NCBI GenBank assembly: GCA_000648925.1
Contig: JFHF01000017.1
Coordinates: forward strand, 62,001-126,000
DNA from: Caballeronia jiangsuensis
GTDB lineage: Bacteria > Pseudomonadota > Gammaproteobacteria > Burkholderiales > Burkholderiaceae
Length of the DNA: 64,000 nucleotides
Reading direction: 5' to 3'
The notes below the pieces were generated by a model, which was not told the origin of the DNA, did no database searches, and worked only from the letters and a program-made list of their open reading frames with translations. Shown one piece after another: positions 27,219-36,657 of the stretch (positions within the stretch are counted from its first letter, which is position 1; each line of letters starts with the position of its first letter). The translations under genes were made by a program, and so were the position numbers.

Positions 27219-28283
27219 ATGAGTCACGCAGTTCCCCTCTCGATGGGCTGGTTCTGCCCCACGCTCGGCGACACGAGCGCATTCGGCGATCCGTCCAAGG
27301 CCTTTCCTCAGTCGATGGAGCACTTCGAGCGCGTCACCCGCGCCGCCGAAAATGCCGGCTTCGACTACATGCTGGTGCCGGTCACGCCGTACTGCTGGGA
27401 TGCGTGGGTGGCGGCGTCGTTCGTCGTCAGCCGCACGTCGAAGATCAAGGCCCTCATCGCCGTCAAGCCCGGCTTCATCCATCCGGTCGCTCAGGCCAAG
27501 ATGATCTCGTCCTTCGATCAGATGTCGAACGGGCGCATCTACATCAATCTCATTGCCGGTCTCAGCGAAAAAGACGCTATCGCTGAGGGGCAACTGGGTT
27601 CGAAAGAGGCGCGTTACGAGCAGCTCGAAGAAGAGGTCGTCATCATCAAGAAGCTGCTGTCGGAGGAGCATGTCGAATACTCCGGCAAGTACTACAGCGT
27701 CGACAAGCCGCTGATCATTCCGAAGGCGGTGCAGCACCCGCATCCGCCGATCTTCCTCGGCGGCGGCTCGGAACAGGCAGCCGAGATCTCCGCTCGCCAC
27801 TCGGCCGTGCATCTTTTCTGGGGCGACTATCCGGAGCGCATCGCCGGGCAGGTCAAGGAGATGCGTGCCCGTGCCGCGAAGTACGGCCGCGAAGACGAAC
27901 TGCGTTTCGCCATGCGCCTGCAGATCGTTTGCCGCGAGACCGAAGACGAAGCATGGGAAGCGGCGAATCAACTGGTCGAGGGCGCGCAAGGCTGGAAGGA
28001 CCAGGCCACGAACCTGAGCGCGAACATGAATTCGGTTGCCAACCAGCGCCAGCGTGAACTGGCGCAGACGGTCGGCAGCAAGATGACGCCCCATCTGTGG
28101 ACCGGCATCACGGAAGTGCGTCCCGGTGCGGGCGTCGCGGTAGTCGGCAATCCGCAGCAGGTGGCCGCGCAACTCCTGGAGTTCGTCGACGCGGGTTGCA
28201 GTGGTTTCTGCCTGTCGGGCTACCCGCACCACGAAGAAGCCGAGCGCTTCGGACGTTTGGTCATGCCGCTGCTGAAGCGGTAA
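27219..28283 (+). CDS. LLM-class (SsuD-like) FMNH2-dependent monooxygenase
   Basis: A 354-residue luciferase-like monooxygenase, closest in pattern to alkanesulfonate monooxygenase SsuD. Signs are the N-terminal MGWFCPTLGDT, the strand-loop AVKPGFIHPVAQAKM, SNGRIYINLIAG (phosphate-binding side), and GKYYSVDKP followed by PPIFLGGGSEQA. Such enzymes use reduced flavin from a partner reductase and O2. The ATG at 27219 has AAGGAG seven bases upstream; a longer frame exists but lacks a ribosome site. The next gene is the flavin reductase. Desulfonation is one possibility, but other C-H or C-N oxidations are known in the family, and no sulfonate ABC carrier is nearby. Confidence 0.9.
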   Translation: MSHAVPLSMGWFCPTLGDTSAFGDPSKAFPQSMEHFERVTRAAENAGFDYMLVPVTPYCWDAWVAASFVVSRTSKIKALIAVKPGFIHPVAQAKMISSFDQMSNGRIYINLIAGLSEKDAIAEGQLGSKEARYEQLEEEVVIIKKLLSEEHVEYSGKYYSVDKPLIIPKAVQHPHPPIFLGGGSEQAAEISARHSAVHLFWGDYPERIAGQVKEMRARAAKYGREDELRFAMRLQIVCRETEDEAWEAANQLVEGAQGWKDQATNLSANMNSVANQRQRELAQTVGSKMTPHLWTGITEVRPGAGVAVVGNPQQVAAQLLEFVDAGCSGFCLSGYPHHEEAERFGRLVMPLLKR

Positions 28284-28369
28284 CGAAAGCACATCGAAGC
28301 AAGACATTACAGTCCCGGCCCACACGATCAAAACAACTAATCGGCCGGGACATAGAGACGGAGACAGAC

Positions 28370-29380
28370 ATGAATACGGCAATCGACGCCAAGCAATTTC
28401 GCAAGGCCCTCGGCTCATTTACCACGGGCGTTACGATCGTCACCACTAAAGGTGAAGACGGAAAAGACTACGGACTGACGGCGAACAGCTTCAACTCCGT
28501 TTCGATGGACCCGCCCATGGTGCTCTGGAGCCTGGGAAAGAAATCTTCCAGCCTGCCGGTCTTCGCGGCCACCGGGCATTTCGCGGTGCATATCCTCGCG
28601 GCCGATCAGGAACGCCTGTCGAATCAGTTTGCGAAGAGCGGAACCGACAAGTTCGCGGGCTGCAAGCTTGCGCGCGGCGATGGCGGCGTCCCGTTGCTCG
28701 AAGGCTGCTCGGCACGGTTCGAATGCCGCGTGGTTCACCAGTACGAAGGAGGCGACCACGTCATCTTCGTCGGAGAAGTCATGAACTTCGACAGCTTCGA
28801 GCAGCCGCCGCTGGTTTTTCACGGAGGAAACTACGGTTTGGTGATGAAGAAGGCAGAGGACGTCGCCGATGCGAATTCGAGCTTCGGTAACGGCTGGCTC
28901 GGCTTTTTGCTGGCTCGCGCCTATTATCAATTATTGATGCCGGTCAGGCAGAACCTGCGCAGCAATGGCCTGCGCGACATCGACTACGACATTCTGACCG
29001 TGCTGAGCATGGGCGATAGAAGAACGGTCGCGGAACTCGATCAACTCGTGTCGATTTCCGGCTCGCGAGTGTCGGAAGGCGATATCCACAAGCTAGTGGA
29101 GGGCGGTCTCCTCGCGCTGGAAGTGAGCGATCACGGCGAGCGCGTGGTGTGCTTTACCGAGGCTGGCCGCCTTTACGTATTCGAGTTGCTGGCCATCGCC
29201 AAGGCGGCGCAGAGCGATGCGGAAAGCGATCTCGACTACCGCGAGGCGCAAGTCATGACGCTGTTGCTGAAGCGCGTCATCCGCTCGACGGCGGCAACGC
29301 TTCCCGATCATTGGCAGAAGAATCATTTCTGGCGGGGCAACAATCTTTGGAACGACACCGCATCGCCCAACGCGGCATGA
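28370..29380 (+). CDS. Flavin reductase fused to a MarR-like domain
   Basis: A 336-residue two-domain protein. Residues 1-160 are a flavin reductase of the HpaC/FMN-binding split-barrel type (FRKALGSFTTGVTIVTT, LTANSFNSVSMDPP, then GNYGLV near the end of the domain). Residues about 185-320 look like a winged-helix MarR-type domain (RDIDYDILTVLSMGDRRTVAEL, then a wing). The same fusion is known in the Acinetobacter p-hydroxyphenylacetate hydroxylase reductase C1, where the MarR-like part binds the substrate and relieves autoinhibition. By analogy, reduced-flavin supply here may be switched on by the pathway substrate. ATG at 28370 after GGAGACAGAC. Confidence 0.88.
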   Translation: MNTAIDAKQFRKALGSFTTGVTIVTTKGEDGKDYGLTANSFNSVSMDPPMVLWSLGKKSSSLPVFAATGHFAVHILAADQERLSNQFAKSGTDKFAGCKLARGDGGVPLLEGCSARFECRVVHQYEGGDHVIFVGEVMNFDSFEQPPLVFHGGNYGLVMKKAEDVADANSSFGNGWLGFLLARAYYQLLMPVRQNLRSNGLRDIDYDILTVLSMGDRRTVAELDQLVSISGSRVSEGDIHKLVEGGLLALEVSDHGERVVCFTEAGRLYVFELLAIAKAAQSDAESDLDYREAQVMTLLLKRVIRSTAATLPDHWQKNHFWRGNNLWNDTASPNAA

Positions 29381-29478
29381 CGCGCTGAAGCTCCAGAAAG
29401 ATATCCAGAGCCATCGAAAGTCGCGTTCAGCTACGCTGCGTGACAATCGCCAGACTTATACCTAATTAATGCCCGATC

Positions 29479-29506
29479 GATCGCCAATAAAAAAAATCAG
29501 GCGATC
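29479..29506. repeat. Inverted repeat in the leader of the MFS gene
   Basis: GATCGCC and GGCGATC flank a 14-nt A-rich loop, 20 bases before the MFS start codon. It may fold in the mRNA near the ribosome site. Confidence 0.35.
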
Positions 29507-29525
29507 CGATGAAGGGGAGACAAAC

Positions 29526-30971
29526 ATGAGAGCAGAGACAATTGAACCGCGCCAGGACAAGTATGCTGGTCGGCGGGAAGTTTCAAGTACGAGTGCGGGC
29601 CGTTCCTGGTATGCGGTCAGCGTCTTGCTGGTTGCCTACATTTTTTCCATCATGGATCGGCAGATCCTCACGCTGCTGGTGGGCCCGATTCAGCAGACAC
29701 TGCACGTCAACGACACGCTGATAGGAACGCTGCACGGCTTCACCTTCGCGGTCTTTTATGCGCTGATGGGACTGCCGATTGCCCGCATCATCGATCGCGG
29801 TGATCGGCGTTTGATCATTGCGATCGGCATCGCCCTGTGGAGTCTCGCGACGGCCGCCGGCGGCCTCGCGACCGAGTACTGGCATCTGCTGCTCGCCCGC
29901 GTGGGTGTGGCGGTTGGCGAAGCGGTCCTGATTCCGGGCGCGGTGTCCCTCATCGCCGATCTGTTCCCGGCCGGCCGGCGTGGTCGTCCCATGAGCCTGT
30001 TCGGCGCGAGCGGATCGTTCGGCTCCGGCGCCGGGCTGATCGCGGGAGGATTGATTCTGGGCGTGTTCAACGTTTCGCCTCCTGTGCTGCCGTGGCTGGG
30101 CGCGCTCCATCCGTGGCAGGCTACGTTCATGGTTCTGGGTCTGCCGGGTCTGATCGTCGCATTGATGATGCTGGCTGTGCCGGAACCCAGAAATGCGCGC
30201 CGCGCTGCCGGAATCCACTCTTCCGACGACACGAACGCGCAACCGAAAGGCGTGGAAGTGGCTCTGGTCAGGCGCTACATCGCCGAGAACCGCAGGACGA
30301 TGATCGCGCTCATGATCGGCGCAGGGTTTTTCAATGCCTGCGTGTACGGTTGGGCCGCCTGGGCGCCGACGTACTTCGTGCGTGAATTCGGCTGGAAGTA
30401 CCCGCAGATCGGCGCGGTGCTGGGCGTGCTGCTGGCTGTGATCGGTCCGCTCAGCGCGATGTTCGGTGGCTGGCTCGGCGGCTTCTGGACGCGTCGCGGC
30501 GTGCCTCACGGCTACCTTCGCGTGGCAGTCGCGGGCGGTGTCGGCATTGCTGTGTCGACTGTCGGGATGATAAGCATGCCGAACGCAAATCTGGCGCTCG
30601 TCTTCATGACATTGACGACGTGCTTCACGTTTCTGATGTTTGCCGCCGGGCCGCTGGCAGTTCAGGAAATTGCCCCGAGCCCCATGCGCGGCCAGTTCGC
30701 GGCGTTCTATACGGGCATCGTGAACCTGATGGGCGCGGGCTGCGGTCCGGTCGCAATAGGCATTCTGACCGACCACGTGTTCCGCGATCCGAGCGCGGTC
30801 GGGCGTTCGATCGGAATCCTCTGCTTCTCATGCGGCATGACCGCCGCACTCATCTTCCGATTCGGCTTCGCGTCGTATCGCAACACGCTGAAGAACGCGG
30901 CCGACTGGCATCCCGTGCCCGTCGCCGCCATCGGGCAAGCGGCGTCGAAAGCCAGCGCGCCGGTGCGCTGA
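29526..30971 (+). CDS. MFS transporter of the catabolic cluster
   Basis: A 481-residue Major Facilitator carrier with 12 predicted helices, of the spinster/anion:cation symporter-like kind. The first helix is preceded by a 40-residue hydrophilic N terminus, helix 1 ends IMDRQILTLLVGP, and the loop after helix 2 has the motif PIARIIDRGDRR. The long loop between helices 6 and 7 is hydrophilic (about 225-250). The ATG at 29526 follows GGGGAGA. Its position between the oxygenase genes and the aldehyde dehydrogenase suggests it imports the pathway substrate. Confidence 0.88.
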   Translation: MRAETIEPRQDKYAGRREVSSTSAGRSWYAVSVLLVAYIFSIMDRQILTLLVGPIQQTLHVNDTLIGTLHGFTFAVFYALMGLPIARIIDRGDRRLIIAIGIALWSLATAAGGLATEYWHLLLARVGVAVGEAVLIPGAVSLIADLFPAGRRGRPMSLFGASGSFGSGAGLIAGGLILGVFNVSPPVLPWLGALHPWQATFMVLGLPGLIVALMMLAVPEPRNARRAAGIHSSDDTNAQPKGVEVALVRRYIAENRRTMIALMIGAGFFNACVYGWAAWAPTYFVREFGWKYPQIGAVLGVLLAVIGPLSAMFGGWLGGFWTRRGVPHGYLRVAVAGGVGIAVSTVGMISMPNANLALVFMTLTTCFTFLMFAAGPLAVQEIAPSPMRGQFAAFYTGIVNLMGAGCGPVAIGILTDHVFRDPSAVGRSIGILCFSCGMTAALIFRFGFASYRNTLKNAADWHPVPVAAIGQAASKASAPVR

Positions 30972-31103
30972 CGCTACGCGGTCGGTAGCGAACCAAACAA
31001 AACTGTCTGCGTCACGAAGCATGCACGGCGAAAGCCGGGCAAGGCCTCGTGCGCTCTAAAGATTCGATATCTCGATAACCAGGTTAATTGAGGAGCAGGA
31101 ACC

Positions 31104-32530
31104 GTGAAAATTTTCGATCGGGTTTATATCAACGGCAAATGGATGGACCCGCACGGTAGCGAATATGCCGATGTGACCAACGCGTCCACGGAAGACGTCA
31201 TCGGACGCGTGCGCCTCGGCGACGCAACCGATGCCGACCACGCCGTGCGCGCCGCCCGCGCCGCGTTCGAACGTTGGTCGCAAACCACGCCGGGGCAGCG
31301 TGCCGAACGGATCGCGAAGATTGCACAAGGCCTCGAAGCCCGCGCCGCGGAAGTGGCGCAACTCGTCAGCGATGAAGTCGGCACGCCGATCGGCTGGTCG
31401 CAGTTTGCGCAGACCGGCGCGGCGATCGGGCATTTCGCGGTGGCGGCGCAGTTGCTCGGCGGCTTCGAGTTTGCCGAAACCGTGGGCAACTCCGAAGTGT
31501 TGCGCGAACCGGTCGGTGTCGTGGCCTGCATCACGCCGTGGAATTATCCGCTCACGCTGATCGCGGCCAAGGTCGCGCCGGCGCTGGCCGCGGGCTGCAC
31601 CGTCGTGCTCAAGCCGTCGGAAGTGGCGCCGCTCACGGCCTATCTTCTCGCCGAGGTGATCCACGAGGCAGGCTTGCCGGCGGGCGTATTCAACCTGGTG
31701 CCGGGTTTCGGTCCGGTAGTGGGTGAGGCGCTGGTGTCGCACCCCGAGGTCGACATGGTGTCGTTCACGGGTTCGACAGGCGCGGGCCGCCGGGTCACCG
31801 AACTCGGCGCGCAGACCGTCAAGCGCGTTGCGCTCGAACTGGGAGGCAAGTCCGCCGCGATCATCCTCGACGATGCCGATTTCGCCGCCGCAGTCCCCGG
31901 CGCGATCAACGCGTGCTTTCTCAACAACGGTCAGACCTGCTTTGCCCATACGCGCATGCTGGTGCCGAAAGCGCGCATGGAAGAGGTCAAGCAGATCGCC
32001 GCTCGATTGGTCGGCGGCATGAAAGTAGGCAGTCCCCTGAACGAACAGACCCAGATCGGCCCGGTCATCTCGGCTGTGCAGCGGCAACGCGTGCAGGACA
32101 TATCCGCAAGGGCATGGAAGAGGGCGCCGAACTCGTGAGCGGCGGCCCGGACGCGCCCGCAGGGCTGGAGCGAGGCTTCTTCGTCAAGCCGACGGTGTTC
32201 GCGAACGTCACATCGAAGATGACGATTGCCCGGGAAGAAATCTTCGGTCCGGTGCTGAGCATCCTTGCTTATGAAGATGAGGACGATGCCGTGCGCATCG
32301 CCAACGACTCGATCTACGGCTTGAGCGGCGCGGTCTGGTCGGCCGATGTCGGGCGTGCGAAGCGCGTCGCGCGTCGGCTGCGCACAGGTCAGGTGGATAT
32401 CAACGGGGCGCCGTTCAATCTGCTTGCGCCGTTCGGCGGCTACAAGCAGTCGGGCAACGGCCGCGAGTTCGGCAAGTACGGCCTCGAGGAATACCTCGAA
32501 TTCAAGGCCGTGCAGTTACCCGTTCAGTGA
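31104..32530 (+). pseudogene. Aldehyde dehydrogenase with a single-base frameshift
   Basis: A NAD(P)-dependent aldehyde dehydrogenase reading frame interrupted near 32096. The first part (GTG 31104, ribosome site AGGAGCAGGA) covers the nucleotide fold, the general-base Glu in ALELGGKSA and the catalytic Cys in NNGQTCFAH. After VQRQRVQ the frame shifts and ends 17 codons later at 32138. From about 32099 the next frame continues exactly where the family goes on: [35 protein letters not shown]. One G missing in the CAGGACAT context explains this. It is either a true inactivating deletion or an assembly/sequencing error; the downstream part shows no decay, so an error or a very recent mutation is likely. 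Confidence 0.88.
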
Positions 32531-32542
32531 AAGGACGATCTC

Positions 32543-34168
32543 ATGTTTGGATCAATGATGGACCGACCGTTGCTGGTTTCGTCCCTGCTCGAGCACGCCG
32601 AGCGCCAGTTCGGGAATAGCGAAATCGTATCGCGTGAAACGAGCGGCGCGTTACACCGGTACACGTTTGCCGATGCCGCGAAGCGAGCGCGACAACTGGC
32701 TCGCGCGCTCGCGCAGTTCGGGGTGAAGCATGGAAGCCGTGTCGCATCGCTGGCATGGAACGACCATCGGCACCTGGAAGCGTACTTCGGCGTGTCGGGC
32801 AGCGGTGCGGTGCTGCACACCTGCAATCCGCGCCTGCATCCGGAGCAGCTCGTCTATATCGTCAACCACGCGGAAGACGAAGTGCTGCTCTTCGACAGCG
32901 CCTTCCTGCCGCTGGTGGAGGCGATTGCGGCGCATTGCCCGACGATCCGCCACTACGTGCTGTTGGGCGGCCCGCAGGAGATGCCGAAAGACGGTCGTTT
33001 CCCGAATCTCGTTTGCTACGAGGACCTGCTGGCGGCATGTGAAGATGACTTCGTCTGGCCCGAACTCGACGAGCGCATGGCGAGCTCGCTTTGCTATACG
33101 TCGGGCACGACGGGCAATCCGAAAGGCGTGCTCTACTCACACCGCTCGACGATACTCCACACGTTCGCGGTCAGCCTGCCCGACACGCTTTCGCTCTCCG
33201 CGCACGACTGTCTCCTGCCGGTCGTGCCGATGTTTCACGTCAACGCGTGGGGCATTCCCTACGCAGCCGCGATGAACGGCTGCAAGCTGGTGCTGCCGGG
33301 ACCGAAGCTCGACGGCGCGAGCCTGTACGAGCTGATCGAGGGCGAAGGAGTGACATGCAGCGCCGGCGTGCCGACCATCTGGCTTGGCCTCACGCAACAC
33401 ATGGAGCAGCACGATCTATCGCTTTCGACGATGAAGCGCACCGTGGTCGGCGGCTCGGCGATGCCCGAAGCACTGATTCGCACGTGGACACAAAAGTTCG
33501 GCGTCGAGGTGCGGCACGCGTGGGGGATGACGGAAACGAGCCCCCTCGGCACGCAGGGAAGCCTGCTGCCCAAGCACGCGAACCTGACGATCGAGCAGCA
33601 ATGCGCGCAGCGCGCGAAGCAGGGGCGTGCGGTGTTCGGCGTCGAAATGCGGATCGTCGATGCAAGCGGCAACGAGCAAGCGCGCGATGGCAAGAGCGTC
33701 GGCGAGCTGATGGTTCGCGGACCGTGGATTGCCGCGGCGTATTTCAAGGGCGAGGAGTCCGTGTTGCGTGACGGCTGGTTTCCGACCGGCGACATCGCCA
33801 CCATCGATGCCGACGGTTACATGCAGATCACCGATCGTGTGAAAGACGTCATCAAATCCGGCGGCGAGTGGATCAGTTCCATCGACCTTGAGAACGCGGC
33901 CATCGGACATGCGGCGGTGTCGATGGCGGCGGTGATCGGCGTCAAACATCCGAAGTGGGATGAGCGGCCGGTGATGTTCGTCGTGACGAAGCCCGGGCAG
34001 ACCGTGGACAAGGCGGAGATTCTCGCTTACCTCGAGGACAAGGTCGCGAAGTGGTGGCTACCCGACGAAGTGATTTTCCTCGATGCACTGCCGATCGGCG
34101 CGACGGGCAAGGTACAGAAAATGGATTTGCGCCAGCAGTATGCGAACGTGCTGACGCGTTCGGCTTAA
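32543..34168 (+). CDS. Medium/long-chain acyl-CoA synthetase (AlkK/FadD-like)
   Basis: A 541-residue adenylate-forming enzyme of the ANL superfamily that activates a carboxylic acid with ATP and CoA. The phosphate loop [10 protein letters not shown] is at 186-195, then GMTETSP (about 332-338), GWFPTGDIA (about 414-422) and the C-terminal lysine in GATGKVQK. The overall pattern (THCNPRL-like [18 protein letters not shown]) is that of AlkK-type fatty acyl-CoA ligases. It follows the aldehyde dehydrogenase by 12 bases, so aldehyde to acid to acyl-CoA appears as one step series. ATG at 32543 with AAGGA. Confidence 0.9.
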   Translation: MFGSMMDRPLLVSSLLEHAERQFGNSEIVSRETSGALHRYTFADAAKRARQLARALAQFGVKHGSRVASLAWNDHRHLEAYFGVSGSGAVLHTCNPRLHPEQLVYIVNHAEDEVLLFDSAFLPLVEAIAAHCPTIRHYVLLGGPQEMPKDGRFPNLVCYEDLLAACEDDFVWPELDERMASSLCYTSGTTGNPKGVLYSHRSTILHTFAVSLPDTLSLSAHDCLLPVVPMFHVNAWGIPYAAAMNGCKLVLPGPKLDGASLYELIEGEGVTCSAGVPTIWLGLTQHMEQHDLSLSTMKRTVVGGSAMPEALIRTWTQKFGVEVRHAWGMTETSPLGTQGSLLPKHANLTIEQQCAQRAKQGRAVFGVEMRIVDASGNEQARDGKSVGELMVRGPWIAAAYFKGEESVLRDGWFPTGDIATIDADGYMQITDRVKDVIKSGGEWISSIDLENAAIGHAAVSMAAVIGVKHPKWDERPVMFVVTKPGQTVDKAEILAYLEDKVAKWWLPDEVIFLDALPIGATGKVQKMDLRQQYANVLTRSA

Positions 34169-34255
34169 TTAGTTTGCCTGCACGTTCTTGTGCGACGAGG
34201 CGGCTTTCACAACGGGCTGACGGCCGATGGCCATCAGCTTCCATCAGGAAAAAAC

Positions 34256-34669
34256 ATGAATGAGATCAAGGGTGGCTGCCTGTGCGGCAGCGTTCGCTAT
34301 CAAACGGCGCAAGCGCCTCTGATGAGCGCGGTATGCCATTGCATCCATTGCCAGAAGCAGTCCGGCAGTGCGTTCTCGACCAACGTGGTCGTGCCTTCCG
34401 CGGGCTTCGAGATTGCGGCATCGACCCTCGCCACGTTCAATGACGTAGGCGAAAGCGGCGCAGGCGTCAAACGCCACTTCTGCCGGAATTGCGGCTCGCC
34501 GGTGTACACCGAACTGGACGCCAATCCGGATGTCGTCGCGATCAAGGCCGGTACGCTCGATGACCCTTCGTGGGTGCAGCCGCAAGTGCATATGTGGCGT
34601 TGTTCGGCGAAATCCTGGGGGCAGGTTTCCGAGGGCGCCGTTTGCTTCGATCGCAATCCCCCGGCCTGA
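34256..34669 (+). CDS. GFA/CENP-V family zinc protein
   Basis: A 137-residue protein of the glutathione-dependent formaldehyde-activating (GFA) fold. The zinc ligands are visible as GCLCGSV (C8, C10), CHCIHCQ (Cys27, Cys29, Cys32) and FCRNCGSPVY. Despite the family name, most members are not shown to act on formaldehyde; the original Gfa activity has been questioned. It may handle a small aldehyde or thiol adduct made by the pathway. The ATG at 34256 starts the zinc domain; a longer frame upstream reads as non-coding. Confidence 0.87.
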   Translation: MNEIKGGCLCGSVRYQTAQAPLMSAVCHCIHCQKQSGSAFSTNVVVPSAGFEIAASTLATFNDVGESGAGVKRHFCRNCGSPVYTELDANPDVVAIKAGTLDDPSWVQPQVHMWRCSAKSWGQVSEGAVCFDRNPPA

Positions 34670-34718
34670 ATCCACAGCGCCGCGCGGACGCCAATCTAAT
34701 CAATCAGGAATGCATGAG

Positions 34719-35384
34719 ATGGAAATTGAAGAACTAGGATCGATCGATCGGATCGAGGATGCGCTGTCGGCCATCCGTCGTGGCTCGCTCGTCGTGGTGG
34801 TGGACGACGAAGATCGCGAAAACGAAGGCGATCTCATCATGGCCGCGGAACTCGCGACGCCGGAGGCGATTGCCTTCATGGTGCGCTGGACGAGCGGCGT
34901 GCTCTGCGTGGCGCTGTCGGGCGAGCGGCTCGATGCGTTGCAGATTCCGATGATGGTCGCGCGCGGCAACGATTCGATGCAAACCGCGTTCACGGTGACG
35001 GTCGACTACCGGCACGGCACGACCACCGGCATTTCGGCGGCCGACCGTGCAACGACGATTCGCGCGCTGGTCGACCCGCAGGCCCGCGCCTCCGATTTCA
35101 ACCGGCCCGGCCATCTCTTCCCGTTGCGTTCGGTGCCGGGTGGCGTGCTGCGTCGCCCGGGGCACACCGAAGCGACGGTGGACCTGTGCCGGCTGGCGGG
35201 TCTGCGCGACGGAGGCGTGCTCGCGGAAATCGTCAACGACGACGGCAGCATGGCGCGTTTGCCGCAGTTGATTCGATTCGCACGCCTGCACGGCTTGCCG
35301 ATCGTCTCGATTCGCGACCTGATCGCATACCGCAAGCGTTCGTATGAAGTGGCGACGAGCGAGTGCGAAGCCGTGGCTTCCTGA
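34719..35384 (+). CDS. ribB: 3,4-dihydroxy-2-butanone-4-phosphate synthase
   Basis: A 221-residue single-domain DHBP synthase that converts ribulose 5-phosphate to DHBP plus formate for riboflavin synthesis. The acidic loop DDEDRENEGDL (29-39) and RPGHTEATVDL are the active-site signatures. No GTP cyclohydrolase II domain is fused. ATGs at 34710 and 34719 are in frame; the second is preferred because AGGA ends 9 bases before it and directly abuts the first. Its place inside a flavin-monooxygenase cluster, away from other rib genes, suggests it boosts flavin supply for the pathway. Confidence 0.92.
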   Translation: MEIEELGSIDRIEDALSAIRRGSLVVVVDDEDRENEGDLIMAAELATPEAIAFMVRWTSGVLCVALSGERLDALQIPMMVARGNDSMQTAFTVTVDYRHGTTTGISAADRATTIRALVDPQARASDFNRPGHLFPLRSVPGGVLRRPGHTEATVDLCRLAGLRDGGVLAEIVNDDGSMARLPQLIRFARLHGLPIVSIRDLIAYRKRSYEVATSECEAVAS

Positions 35385-35441
35385 TAACGCGGCATGCCGT
35401 TAATGAAGTTTGATCCAAATACAAAGATACAAGGAGACGAG

Positions 35442-36566
35442 ATGAATTTGAAATGGGTGGCTGCGGCCGCAGGCGTTGCAATCGGCAGCGCAGCACAGGC
35501 ACAATCGTCGGTGACGCTGTACGGCGTGCTCGATGCCGGGCTGATGTATCAAAGCACGTCGGCGGCATCGTTCAATCCGGCATCGAAGAATCTGGGCAAG
35601 CTGTATCGCTTCAAGGACGCCGGCATTTACTCGAGCAATTTCGGCTTGACCGGCACCGAAGATCTCGGTGGCGGCTATCGCGCGAATTTCAAGCTGCAGG
35701 GAACCTTCGATACCGGCACCGGCAAGGCCGGCATCACCGATACCCCGGGCGTCACGGGACTATTCAACCAGATCGCGAGCGTCGGCATATCGGGGCCGTT
35801 CGGATCGTTCAATGCCGGGCGCCAGATCGCGCCGCTCGCCATTGCGATGAGCGAGACCGATGTCCGCGGCGGCAGGTGGTTCGGAAGCATCCTCACGTCG
35901 TGGCTCGGCATGAACCAGGCGGCGGGCTGGACGGGCACAAGCACCAACGGGCCGATCGGCGCACTCTACGACAGCAACGCACTTATCTACGAATCGCCGA
36001 GCTTCGGCGGCGTGAAGGCTTCGCTTGAATACGCGCCCGGCGGCGTCGCGGGGAGCTTTCAGGGCAACACGCGCGAGTCGGCCGTGCTGAAGTACGCGAA
36101 CTATGGACTGCGACTCGCGGCCGCCTATTACAACGGCCACGACACCAACCCCGGTCCGAACGCGGTGCCGACCGGTCTCGCCAACAATCGGCTCTTCTAT
36201 CTCGGCGCGTTCTACACGCTGCATGACTTCTCGGTATCGGCGTCGTACACCAACGGCAAGAACCCGGCACGCTCGAATCAGGTGAACATCGACATGTACA
36301 CCTTCGGCCTCGGCTATCTGTTCACGCCCGCGTTCAGGGTGACGAGCGGCATCTACTACCTCAGGGACCGCAACAACTCGGCGAACAAATCCATCGAAGT
36401 CGCGGCGGGCGGCGAGTACAGCCTGTCGAAGGCGACGTTGGTGTATGGAGAAGTCGGGCACGTGAACAACAGAGGAACGATGACCCAGACGATCGCTTAC
36501 GGTCAGCCGGTCGCGCCGGGGATGGCGACGACGGCTGTCATGGTTGGCTTGCGTCAGAAGTTCTAG
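35442..36566 (+). CDS. Gram-negative porin, Burkholderia type
   Basis: A 374-residue trimeric porin. A 20-residue signal peptide ends AAQA, and the mature part opens SSVTLYGVLDAGL, the standard start of betaproteobacterial OmpC-like porins, and ends in a C-terminal Phe (VGLRQKF) for BAM recognition. It forms a 16-stranded outer-membrane channel. ATG at 35442 has AAGGAG. It closes the catabolic cluster and probably admits its substrate. It converges on the ccm genes. Confidence 0.93.
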   Translation: MNLKWVAAAAGVAIGSAAQAQSSVTLYGVLDAGLMYQSTSAASFNPASKNLGKLYRFKDAGIYSSNFGLTGTEDLGGGYRANFKLQGTFDTGTGKAGITDTPGVTGLFNQIASVGISGPFGSFNAGRQIAPLAIAMSETDVRGGRWFGSILTSWLGMNQAAGWTGTSTNGPIGALYDSNALIYESPSFGGVKASLEYAPGGVAGSFQGNTRESAVLKYANYGLRLAAAYYNGHDTNPGPNAVPTGLANNRLFYLGAFYTLHDFSVSASYTNGKNPARSNQVNIDMYTFGLGYLFTPAFRVTSGIYYLRDRNNSANKSIEVAAGGEYSLSKATLVYGEVGHVNNRGTMTQTIAYGQPVAPGMATTAVMVGLRQKF

Positions 36567-36597
36567 GCGCACGGTACGGTTTCGGCAACGATGATGC

Positions 36598-36611
36598 GGG
36601 TCACGTGACCC
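36598..36611. repeat. Perfect 14-bp palindrome between porin and ccmI
   Basis: GGGTCACGTGACCC is a perfect palindrome with no loop, lying between two converging genes. It lacks a T-run. It could be a cruciform-type transcription end or a protein site. Confidence 0.45.
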
Positions 36612-36657
36612 ACTGGCCCCGCTTCACGACGTCACAAATCAAAAGCGATCATCCCGC

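Noticed and set aside
32080..32140. Programmed frameshift in the aldehyde dehydrogenase
   Set aside because: No slippery heptamer, stimulator hairpin or internal Shine-Dalgarno was seen at the shift point, and the family does not use recoding.
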